Assembly (NCBI GenBank): GCA_023230525.1
Contig: JALNXE010000057.1
Coordinates: 1 to 29,289, forward strand
Origin: Desulfobulbaceae bacterium
Lineage (GTDB): Bacteria > Desulfobacterota > Desulfobulbia > Desulfobulbales > SURF-16
Reading direction: 5' to 3'
Length of the DNA: 29,289 bases
Shown: one piece after another, positions 9,275 to 16,792 of the stretch
How positions within the stretch are numbered: position 1 is the stretch's first letter
Layout of the letters: every line of letters begins with the position of its first letter
Notes under the pieces: generated by a model
What the model was told of the DNA's origin: nothing
Database searches by the model: none
What the model saw: only the letters and a program-made list of their open reading frames with translations
Program-made: the position numbers and the translations under genes

Positions 9275-9685
9275 ATGAATAAACAGAAAATTTCCAGATA
9301 TCTCCTGAGTTATGAATTAATCGGCTTCGGCTCTCTGTTTGTCATGTTATGGCTCGATGAGCTGCTGGATCTTCCCTGTCTGCTGATGGGGGCGGATCCC
9401 ACGCCGATCAATTGGCGTGAAAGCATCCTTGAAAGCCTGCTGGCTTTTATCATAGGCCTGTTCACCGTCTACTTCACCAAAAAATTATTACATGAGATCA
9501 AATATCTGGAAGGATTTCTGCCGATCTGCGCCTCGTGTAAGAAAATCAGAGACGACCAGGGGAACTGGGTACAGATAGAGAGCTATATCGGTGCCCGCTC
9601 CGCGGCCAAATTTTCCCATGGTATCTGTCCGGACTGCGCCAGACAGCTCTACCCCGAGTTTGATCCCTATAAGAATAAAAAATAG
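9275..9685 (+). CDS. Small two-helix membrane protein with a four-cysteine (zinc-ribbon-like) C-terminal tail (136 aa)
   Basis: Two hydrophobic helices are visible (~residues 14-36 and ~52-68). They are followed by a soluble tail with C85-x2-C88 (PICASCKKIRDD), H115 and C118-x2-C121 (HGICPDC), then LYPEFDPYK. I recognise this PICASCKKIRDD...FSHGICPDC...LYPE tail as a module usually appended to PAS, receiver or kinase proteins in deltaproteobacteria; its function has not been settled as far as I know. The paired CxxC motifs suggest metal binding or redox sensing. Here it stands alone on a membrane anchor, with no enzyme domain. GAGG lies 5 nt before the ATG. It starts 63 nt after the upstream hybrid kinase with no terminator between, so co-transcription is likely and it may act with that kinase. 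It converges on the next gene with a 13-nt gap. Confidence 0.8.
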   Translation: MNKQKISRYLLSYELIGFGSLFVMLWLDELLDLPCLLMGADPTPINWRESILESLLAFIIGLFTVYFTKKLLHEIKYLEGFLPICASCKKIRDDQGNWVQIESYIGARSAAKFSHGICPDCARQLYPEFDPYKNKK

Positions 9686-9698
9686 ACAGATCCTTATC

Positions 9699-12600
9699 TC
9701 AACCTGCGGCCAATACCTCTCTGACCAGTATAGCCAGTTGCTTGCCCCCGAAAGGTTTGTGCACCAGCTTCCGGATGCCGGCCTGGCTCGCTTTTTCCTC
9801 GGAAATGGCCGAGTTGTAACCGGTGCAGAGAATAATCGGCATATCGGGCCGGACCCTGAGGATCTCTCCTGCCAGTTCCGTTCCGCACAGGGAGGGCATG
9901 GTCTGGTCGGTGATGACAAGATCAAAGCCATCCGGCGCCGCCTGGAAATAGCTCAAGGCAATTCTGCTGTCAGTGGTTGCCGTAACGTGATAGCCCAGCG
10001 CGGCCAGGGTGTTTTTCTGCAGGCTGACGATTGCCGCTTCATCATCAACGAGCAGAATGCGCTCGCTGCCCCTTTGCAGCAGCTCTTCCACTTCTTCGGT
10101 AATCACCGTCTGTTTGGCATCAGTGACGGGAAAATAGACGCGAAAAGTCGTCCCTTTATTCCTTTCACTTTCAACCTTGATAATCCCTCCGCAACTCTTG
10201 ACGATGCCATGGACCACTGCCAGTCCCAGGCCTGTTCCTTTACCGTTTTCCTTGGTGGTGAAATAGGGCTCGAAAATCCGCTCCATGGTGGCCTTGTCCA
10301 TGCCATGTCCCGTGTCGCTGATCCGCAGCTCGACAAAGGGACCGGCGGAAACATGCTGATACTCCTTGATCTCCTCGGCAGTTAATTCCTGGCGCAGCAG
10401 GGTGGCGGTTAGAATTCCCCCTCTGCTTTCCATGGCATGAAAGGCATTGGTGCACAGGTTCACCACCACCTGCTGGATCTTGGTGGGGTCGGCCAGAATT
10501 GTTCCGCTTTTCTTATCAATCTCTTCCCTGATCTCAATGGTTGCCGGCAAGGTGGACCGAATAAACCGCAAAGATTCCCCAACCACATAATGCGGTGAAA
10601 CCGCCAGCAGTTTCTGCTTTCCTCTCCTGCTGTAAGCCAGAATCTGGCGAACCAGTTCCCGGGCCCGGTAGGATGCCCGCAGCACCTGATTCAGCTCATC
10701 CACCGGCCTCTCGCCCTTTACCACCGCATCCCTGGCGATCTCGGCAAAACCGATGACCGGGGTGAGAATATTGTTGAAATCATGGGCAATCCCGCCGGCC
10801 AGGGTGCCGATGGCCTCCATTTTCTGCGACTGCAGCAGCTCTTCCTCCAGTCTTTTCTGCTCGGTGATGTCAGTGGCCACGTGGATCAGATACTCTATGT
10901 TGCGGTTCTTGTCGAAAATCGGCGCGGTGGACACCTTGAATATTCGGCCCAAGCGTTCATGCTTGATGATCTCGCAATGATTGTGCATGTCCTGCAGGGA
11001 CAACTGCACCGGACAGCCCGGACAGGGTTTGCCATTGCCATTGAAGAATTCATAACAGAACCTGCCGGCAAGTTCCTTCTTGTCAACGTTGAAAAAACTG
11101 CTTGCCGCTTCATTTGCTTTCACGATCCGCATGTTTTTATCCTGCAGCGTGATAATGTCATGAATGGAGTTAAAGGTCCTTTCCCATTCCTCCTTGCTGC
11201 GCACCAGCCGCCTTTCCGCCTCCTGCTTTTCCGTTATATCTTCAAAGACAGCAACAATTTCCGCCGTGGACAGCTTGAAAACATAAATCTCCATCCACAG
11301 CAGGATGCCCTCTTTTTTAAAAATTGACTGGGGATGATATTCCGGATTGCCCGTCCGCCAGACCCGTTCGAACACCTCCAATACCCCCATGGATTCGACC
11401 CATGGCAGGACTTTACCGATGCTTCTGCCGATTATTTCTTCCTTGTCCAGCTCGACACTCTGCAAGGCAGCCCGGTTCATGTCCTTAAAGATGAAATCCC
11501 TGCCGTCATCCATCGCCTCGCAGATGGCAACCCGCTTGCGCATGTTCTCGAACAGTTCCCGCAGTTGAAATTCACTTTTCTTCAGGGCCTGCTGGTATTT
11601 CTGCCGCTCGCAATTTTCTCTGAACAGCTTTTCATGGGCGTCCACCGCCTTTTCGGCCGTCTCCTGCAGTTCCTTGTTGAATCGCATCAGCAGCAGGGCA
11701 TAACCGCAGAAGAGAACAGCGATAAGCAGGAAAATGATAGCGATGATTCTGTAGATGATCCGGTAAGGAGCAAAGGCCTCGTCAGTCTCGATTTCAAAGG
11801 CCAGGCCGAAATCAAACTGCTGATCCCAGGTCCAGGCCCCGACCACCATGACTCCGCGATAGTTCCGGTAGCCGTCCACATTGTATCCCTGCTCTTTTGC
11901 GGCAATGGCCTGCCGGGCCATCTCGGTCAGGGGCAGCTGCTGCTGGGCCAGCCTGGGTTTCCCCCGGGTCAGCAAATTGCCCCAGGGATTGCCCAGTCTG
12001 AAGGTCACGCTGCTCTTTTCTGCGGGACCGATCAATCCCATCCGCCGCAGGTCATCGGTAAAACGGCACTCGCTGATCATGCGGCCTGCTCCGTCAAAGG
12101 TATAGCTGTCCCCGGTTTTTCCCGTCCAGGCGCCTTGCATGATCCGGCTCACTTCACAGGGGCTAATCTGGAATATCAGCGCGGCGGTGATTGCGCCGGT
12201 ATGGGAGATAATCGGGGCTCCGATGAACATGGCCGCCCCGGTGGTAAACGAGGTGCCGGACGTTTCATGCCGGAATATTTTGGTCTGCACCGGCAGGAGC
12301 AGCGTGGTCTTGCCGGCAAAGATGTCCGACAGGAAGGCTCTCTGGTCTACGAAACGGCTCCTGTCGCCGATATTTTCATCATAGAGCGAGCCGATTATCT
12401 GACCCTCGGTGGTGATGATGAAAAAATCATAATCCTGATGATATTGGATGACCGGCCGCATCATCAGCCGTATTTCCGCAAGCGCAGGCTGCGGCAGGAG
12501 GTCCTGGCCGGTGTTCTCGGCCTGCTGCAGGGTTTCCACCAGATGGATGAAATCGGAATCATGGGCAATGCGGGTGGTGTTTTCAAAATGATGCAAGATC

Positions 12601-12821
12601 CATTCGTGAATGGCATTGTGGGTTACACCGAGCACCGTGGTCAGCCCTTCCTTCACCCCGGTTTTAAAGGAATTGCCCAGCTCCGCCATTCCCTTCCATA
12701 CCACCACCCCGGCGCAGAGCAGCACAACCAGACCTATGACAATTCCCCGGTCACAGATATTTTTTCCGAAAATAGCCGTCATCTTCCGGGTGGTTATCGC
12801 CATAGGCCGATCATGTTTCAT
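9699..12821 (-). CDS. Hybrid sensor histidine kinase: Cache-like periplasmic sensor, two PAS, HisKA, HATPase, receiver (1040 aa)
   Basis: TM1 (~27-44) and TM2 (~354-380) flank a ~310-residue periplasmic region of double-Cache type (DFFIITTEGQIIGSLYDENIGDRSRFVDQR, cut here as DYDFFIITTEGQ ... GDRSRFVDQRAF). Two PAS domains follow. The second (~545-660) contains C600-P-G-C603, a cysteine pair seen in many deltaproteobacterial PAS domains. The H-box has H680 (GTLAGGIAHDFNN). The ATPase domain carries NLCTNAFHAM, DTGHGM and GTGLGLAVVHG. The receiver has D972 in VITDQTMPS. No output domain is present. The start at 12821 lacks a clear Shine-Dalgarno; it lies 24 nt after the stop of the upstream receptor gene, so translational coupling in an operon is likely. 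An internal Met at MAITTRKM is an alternative start. The Cache type suggests a small organic ligand, but none can be named. Confidence 0.93.
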   Translation of the reverse strand: MKHDRPMAITTRKMTAIFGKNICDRGIVIGLVVLLCAGVVVWKGMAELGNSFKTGVKEGLTTVLGVTHNAIHEWILHHFENTTRIAHDSDFIHLVETLQQAENTGQDLLPQPALAEIRLMMRPVIQYHQDYDFFIITTEGQIIGSLYDENIGDRSRFVDQRAFLSDIFAGKTTLLLPVQTKIFRHETSGTSFTTGAAMFIGAPIISHTGAITAALIFQISPCEVSRIMQGAWTGKTGDSYTFDGAGRMISECRFTDDLRRMGLIGPAEKSSVTFRLGNPWGNLLTRGKPRLAQQQLPLTEMARQAIAAKEQGYNVDGYRNYRGVMVVGAWTWDQQFDFGLAFEIETDEAFAPYRIIYRIIAIIFLLIAVLFCGYALLLMRFNKELQETAEKAVDAHEKLFRENCERQKYQQALKKSEFQLRELFENMRKRVAICEAMDDGRDFIFKDMNRAALQSVELDKEEIIGRSIGKVLPWVESMGVLEVFERVWRTGNPEYHPQSIFKKEGILLWMEIYVFKLSTAEIVAVFEDITEKQEAERRLVRSKEEWERTFNSIHDIITLQDKNMRIVKANEAASSFFNVDKKELAGRFCYEFFNGNGKPCPGCPVQLSLQDMHNHCEIIKHERLGRIFKVSTAPIFDKNRNIEYLIHVATDITEQKRLEEELLQSQKMEAIGTLAGGIAHDFNNILTPVIGFAEIARDAVVKGERPVDELNQVLRASYRARELVRQILAYSRRGKQKLLAVSPHYVVGESLRFIRSTLPATIEIREEIDKKSGTILADPTKIQQVVVNLCTNAFHAMESRGGILTATLLRQELTAEEIKEYQHVSAGPFVELRISDTGHGMDKATMERIFEPYFTTKENGKGTGLGLAVVHGIVKSCGGIIKVESERNKGTTFRVYFPVTDAKQTVITEEVEELLQRGSERILLVDDEAAIVSLQKNTLAALGYHVTATTDSRIALSYFQAAPDGFDLVITDQTMPSLCGTELAGEILRVRPDMPIILCTGYNSAISEEKASQAGIRKLVHKPFGGKQLAILVREVLAAG

Positions 12822-12845
12822 TTACTGGGAACAGCGCCGGATATT

Positions 12846-14765
12846 TTAGAAATTCACATATCCCTCGTCCAGGGGGATGATCGCTTCCGGCTTCAGTTTG
12901 CCCCCCGGCTGGACGCCGTTCACCTTTTTTTCCCTGGCAAGCGTCGATTTCAGCAACCGGCGCGCCGCAGTCTTGGGGGCAAGACCTGCCCCGGCAGCCG
13001 CTGCCTCTGGCTCATGCCCACTCCCTCCTACCAGCGCGACCAGCTCGGCAACCATATCCTGCATCTGCCCGGCCTGGGCGTTGAGTTCCTCAGAGGCGGA
13101 GGCGGATTCCTCGGCATTGGCCGCGTTCAGTTGAATGACCTTGTCAATCTCGCCCACCGCACAATTCACCTGTTTGACCCCCTCGGCCTGTTCCTTGGAC
13201 GCCACCGCAATCTCACTGACAAGTTCACCCACCTGTACCGTGGCTGTTGCCACCTGGGCAAAAGCGGCATTGGTCTTTTCAACCAGTTTCGCGCCCACCT
13301 GCACCTTCATCACCGTACCCTCGATGAGTTTTGCCGTGACCTTTGCCGCCTCGGCCGACCGCAGGGCAAGATTTCTCACCTCTTCGGCCACCACCGCAAA
13401 ACCGGCCCCGGCTTCACCGGCCCTTGCCGCCTCCACTGCGGCGTTCAATGCCAGCAGATTGGTCTGAAAGGCTATCTCATCAATGGTCTTCACCACCTTC
13501 TGGGTTTCGGAACTCGACCTGTACAGCTCGGCCATTGATACGGTCAGTTCACTCATCGATTCGTTGGCCTGGCCGACAACCGCGCTCCCCTCTTTGCTTT
13601 TTCCGGCAGCCTGCTGGGCATTCTCCGCATTCTGCCGGGTCATGGAGGACATCTGTTCAAGACTGGCGGATGTCTCCTCAAGGGAGGACGCCTGCTCCGA
13701 GGCCCCTGTGGCCAGTGACTGGCTTGCCGCGGAAACCTGGCTGGAGGCGGAAGCCACCTGATCAGCTCCATCCTTGAGCCCTGCGATGATCCTGGTAATG
13801 CTTCCGGTGATGCCCCTGATGACAAAAAATGAAAGCACAACGCCCAGGAGGGTTGCCGCCGCGGCAGTGCTGATCATCACATTGTTGGCCACCGTGATCT
13901 GGCTTGCCATTTTCCCATGCTGATCGGCGGTGGCGGCCGCGCATTCCTCCTCAACCTTGCGCGCCGCCTTCACCATGATGTCGCTTGCCTTGTCCTGCTC
14001 AGCCAGAAGGCGCCCATACTGATCAAAGGCCTGCTTGTACTGATTCACCGCAGCCATCACCTTGTCAATCTCTTCAATATTACGTGCCGTCTTGAAACGG
14101 GACTTGAGGTCTTTTGCGATATCAAGGATTTTCACCAGCCCCTCGTCAACCTTGTCAATCCACTGCTGCTCACCGCTGATGATGTATTCCTTCTCATTAC
14201 TGCGCGCCTGCAGAAAATATTTGACGATCAGGTCGGAGTCAACCGCCTTGGCCATTCTGTCATCTATCTGAGACAGGTCATTGAGCTTATGCGCCTCAGC
14301 CAGCTGTGCCATCAGATCGGCATCGATGACCTCCAGGGCAGTCATGGCTGTTAAGTCTTGCTGATGCATGGTTTCCATGGTGGCGGTTCTCTGCCCGGAC
14401 AAATCAACATAGGCGGCAAAGGCAGCCCCGTAGTCCCGCACCTCCCTGATCACCAGAGCCATCTGGTCCTGATTGACCTGCTGTTTAAATCTCCCTTTGG
14501 TTTTCTCCGCCTCTGTTATAATTTTTTCCAGCTGCCCTTTGACGTTATCAATATATACGGCGTCGCCGCGCAGAATGAAATTTTTCTCGTGCTGCCGGGC
14601 GATCAATAGGTCTTTGACCAGGCTGTCAACCGCATCAGCGTTTTCCACCCTGTCCACCACCCTTTCCATGCCGTAATACCCCACGCCCGCCACGATGCAG
14701 GCCAGCAGAATCAATACCGCCGCGATGCCTGCTATTTTTGTCCCCAGTTTCATCTTGTTGAACAT
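12846..14765 (-). CDS. Methyl-accepting chemotaxis protein with HBM-type sensor (639 aa)
   Basis: This chemoreceptor has TM1 (~residues 11-32), a periplasmic helical bimodular (HBM)-like domain (~35-285), TM2 (~293-318), a HAMP-like linker and a long signalling coiled coil. The tip signature IAFQTNLLALNAAVEAARAG lies near 430-450. The HBM assignment rests on two related segments, LIARQHEKNFILRGD and LQARSNEKEYIISGE, which mark the two four-helix modules. HBM receptors in other bacteria bind small organic acids; the ligand here is unknown. The tail ends IIPLDEGYVNF, resembling the acidic tail of the receptor at 3429-5312. GAGG lies ~7 nt before the ATG. It is the first gene of a two-gene operon with the hybrid kinase ending at 9699 (24-nt gap). 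A sigma-54-like site lies ~160 nt upstream. Confidence 0.94.
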   Translation of the reverse strand: MFNKMKLGTKIAGIAAVLILLACIVAGVGYYGMERVVDRVENADAVDSLVKDLLIARQHEKNFILRGDAVYIDNVKGQLEKIITEAEKTKGRFKQQVNQDQMALVIREVRDYGAAFAAYVDLSGQRTATMETMHQQDLTAMTALEVIDADLMAQLAEAHKLNDLSQIDDRMAKAVDSDLIVKYFLQARSNEKEYIISGEQQWIDKVDEGLVKILDIAKDLKSRFKTARNIEEIDKVMAAVNQYKQAFDQYGRLLAEQDKASDIMVKAARKVEEECAAATADQHGKMASQITVANNVMISTAAAATLLGVVLSFFVIRGITGSITRIIAGLKDGADQVASASSQVSAASQSLATGASEQASSLEETSASLEQMSSMTRQNAENAQQAAGKSKEGSAVVGQANESMSELTVSMAELYRSSSETQKVVKTIDEIAFQTNLLALNAAVEAARAGEAGAGFAVVAEEVRNLALRSAEAAKVTAKLIEGTVMKVQVGAKLVEKTNAAFAQVATATVQVGELVSEIAVASKEQAEGVKQVNCAVGEIDKVIQLNAANAEESASASEELNAQAGQMQDMVAELVALVGGSGHEPEAAAAGAGLAPKTAARRLLKSTLAREKKVNGVQPGGKLKPEAIIPLDEGYVNF

Positions 14766-15209
14766 CTGCCCACCTCACTGTTGGAAAGAGGATAACCAAC
14801 ACCCTTTCAAGAAGACCCTAAACGACGATACTTGTCCTGTTCCAGCAAAACCATTGCCCAAAGCGGGACTGCCAGTATCTCCCGCGGCAACATATCGGGA
14901 AATCACATACCCGCTATGGCAAATGCCAGTTACATGCCAAAGGTGGCCGCGACAAAAGAGAAACCGGGATAGCCCTTATGGGGCAAGGAATCCAGCAGGA
15001 TGAACAGTTCACAAGAGGGGATGATAAACGGCGAATAGATGTCAACAAAAGTTAACACTGTCACTTTTTACGGAAAACAACTACAGGTAATTGTTAATAA
15101 AATTATCCAAATGCAGCAATCAGTCCAGACAGCCTGCCGCCGCGCCGGAGGAAACGGCACCCGCAAAGCGCGGTAAATGACCAAAGAGATCTTCTTGCGG
15201 TGACGGATA
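14766..15209. other. Intergenic region between sigma-54 regulator and receptor-kinase operon
   Basis: These 444 nt lie between two genes both read on the minus strand. A sigma-54-like promoter is at 14924-14939. No convincing ORF, tRNA or strong terminator is visible. The part from 15030 to 15110 is AT-richer (GTTAACACTGTCACTTTT, AATTGTTAATAAAATT) and could hold activator or general regulator sites. I see no tandem repeat. Confidence 0.4.
14924..14939 (-). promoter_or_regulatory. Sigma-54 (-24/-12) promoter candidate for receptor-kinase operon
   Basis: Read on the minus strand the site is TGGCATGTAACTGGCA. It matches TGGCAYG-N4-TTGCA at all but one core position, with the GG and GC at the required 10-nt spacing. 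It points at the receptor starting at 14765, leaving a leader of about 150 nt. The gene just upstream encodes a sigma-54 activator, which makes the site more believable. No search of background frequency was possible. Confidence 0.45.
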
Positions 15210-16598
15210 TCAAGGGGAATGAATGATGCGGTGCTTTTCCAGCAGCTGATAGAGCCTGGTTCTTGACAGCCCCGAGGCCCGGCTGGCGGCCTGAATATTT
15301 CCCGCCACATGCACGATGAGATCCTGGACATATTTTTTCTCAAAGCCGTCACGGGCCTGCCGCCACACGGGAAAAGCGTCCAGGTGGCCTGGCTGCGGTT
15401 GCGGTGCGGCAGCTGCTTCCCCCCGGACATTCATCCTGGCATAGAGGATGCGAATCCTCTCCGGCAGATGCAGGGCAAACAGTTTCGGGCTGTGAAAAGC
15501 CTCGGTAAAGACATGATCCAGCACCCGGAACAGCTCTCTGACATTACCCGGCCAGTCATAGTTCATCAAGGTCTCGATAAACTCATCCGAGTATTTTTTG
15601 TCCGCCTGGCCGTAGCGAGCACATAAGGCATGGATACAGTAGTCGGTCAGATCCCTGATATCCCCGAGCCGTTCCCGGAGGGGGGGGATAGTGATCGTGT
15701 ACGACTCGATTCGGAACAGCAGGTCCCGGCGGAAACTCCCCTGTTCCGCCATGGCATGGAGATCACGGTTGGTTGCGGCGATCAGCCTGAAATTACTGCT
15801 GACCTCATGAATGGAACCCACAGGTCTGAATGATTTCTCCTCCAGCACCCGGAGAAAGGTCTTTTGCATATCAAAAGGGAGCTCGCCGATTTCATCGAGA
15901 AAAAGAGTACCTGTGTCAGCCTGTTTGATCAGGCCCTTGTTCGATTTTGAGGCATCGGTAAAGGCCCCCTTTTCATGCCCGAAAAGGGTGGCCCCCACCA
16001 GTTTTTCCGGCAGGGAGGCGCAGTCCACCACGACAAAATTCTGCTTGGCCCGGTTGCTGTTGTCGTGGATGGTACGGGCAAACACCTCCTTGCCGGTGCC
16101 GGTTTCCCCGGTTATCAGCACATTGGCGTCATTATTTGCCACCTTGACCACATGATCGAGACATTTGGCGATCTGCGGGCTGCTGCCGATCAGATGATCT
16201 CTCTTTAAACGGACGGTGGCAGTCTTGTTCTTTTCACTGCGGTACTGGAGAGCACGGGTCAGGGGCAGGATCAGATCCCTGATAATGGTCGGCTTTTCCA
16301 GATAACACCAGGCGCCGCTCTTGATGGCGAGTTCCGCGCCGTCAGGGTCGCCCGCCCCGGTTATGATGATGATCTCCGGCGAAGAAGAGACGGCCTTCAG
16401 TCTGGGAAGAAGTTCCAGGCCATTGCCGTCCGGCATGCGGACGTCAAGGAATATGAGGTCATAGTCACCGGCAAGCGACTTCTCATAGGCATCCCTGAGC
16501 GTATGAACACTTGCTCCGGCGTGTCCCAGCCGGGTGATCTTTTTTTCAATGGCACCGCAAAGAAGTTCATCATCATCAACGATCAGAATATCCGCCAT
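15210..16598 (-). CDS. Sigma-54-dependent response regulator, NtrC family (462 aa)
   Basis: This is a phosphorylation-controlled AAA+ activator that remodels RNA polymerase-sigma54. The receiver domain (~1-118) has acidic residues D8-D10, phospho-acceptor D52 (FLDVRMP) and K102. The AAA+ domain has Walker A GETGTGKE (164-171), the L1 loop GAFTDA (211-216) and Walker B GTLFLDEIGEL. The canonical L1 motif is GAFTGA; the GAFTDA form also occurs naturally in this family. A Fis-type helix-turn-helix ends the protein (NIQAASRASGLSRTRLYQLLEKH, near 435-457). I chose the ATG at 16598 because AAGGA lies ~10 nt upstream and the domain begins at once; GTG at 16634 and ATG at 16610 are in-frame alternatives. 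It is divergent from a hybrid kinase and lies upstream of a receptor-kinase operon with a sigma-54-like promoter, so those are its likely partner and target. Confidence 0.93.
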   Translation of the reverse strand: MADILIVDDDELLCGAIEKKITRLGHAGASVHTLRDAYEKSLAGDYDLIFLDVRMPDGNGLELLPRLKAVSSSPEIIIITGAGDPDGAELAIKSGAWCYLEKPTIIRDLILPLTRALQYRSEKNKTATVRLKRDHLIGSSPQIAKCLDHVVKVANNDANVLITGETGTGKEVFARTIHDNSNRAKQNFVVVDCASLPEKLVGATLFGHEKGAFTDASKSNKGLIKQADTGTLFLDEIGELPFDMQKTFLRVLEEKSFRPVGSIHEVSSNFRLIAATNRDLHAMAEQGSFRRDLLFRIESYTITIPPLRERLGDIRDLTDYCIHALCARYGQADKKYSDEFIETLMNYDWPGNVRELFRVLDHVFTEAFHSPKLFALHLPERIRILYARMNVRGEAAAAPQPQPGHLDAFPVWRQARDGFEKKYVQDLIVHVAGNIQAASRASGLSRTRLYQLLEKHRIIHSP

Positions 16599-16645
16599 CA
16601 CTGCAATCATCCTTGCTCGATTAAGAAGAGGCACGAAAAAAAATT

Positions 16646-16679
16646 TGATATACCTTACAGCAAATTACGGTATCATACC
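16646..16679. promoter_or_regulatory. Candidate operator: GGTATcATACC palindrome with extra half-site
   Basis: A perfect 5+1+5 palindrome GGTATCATACC sits at 16669-16679. A further ATACC half-site is at 16650-16654, and a GGTAT at 16742-16746 lies outside the given range. All fall in the ~194-nt region between the divergent sigma-54 regulator and hybrid kinase genes. This could be a binding site for the regulator itself, but chance is not excluded. Confidence 0.25.
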
Positions 16680-16792
16680 CATCAGAATTTCATGTTTTTT
16701 GCCGATTGCCCCACCCTGCAGCATTCTGATCCGGCAGTGTGGGTATTCAATACTTTATTATTGCTGCTCTGCCGTCTGAGGAAGTGAGTGAG

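Noticed and set aside
11334..13538. 734-codon plus-strand open frame antisense to the Cache-type kinase and HBM receptor
   Set aside because: It lies wholly over two genes with clear domain motifs and has no family resemblance. It is open because of the high G/C third positions of the real genes.
16599..16634. 12-residue longer start (GTG at 16634) for the sigma-54 regulator
   Set aside because: It lacks a Shine-Dalgarno, and the receiver domain begins right at the ATG at 16598, which has AAGGA upstream.
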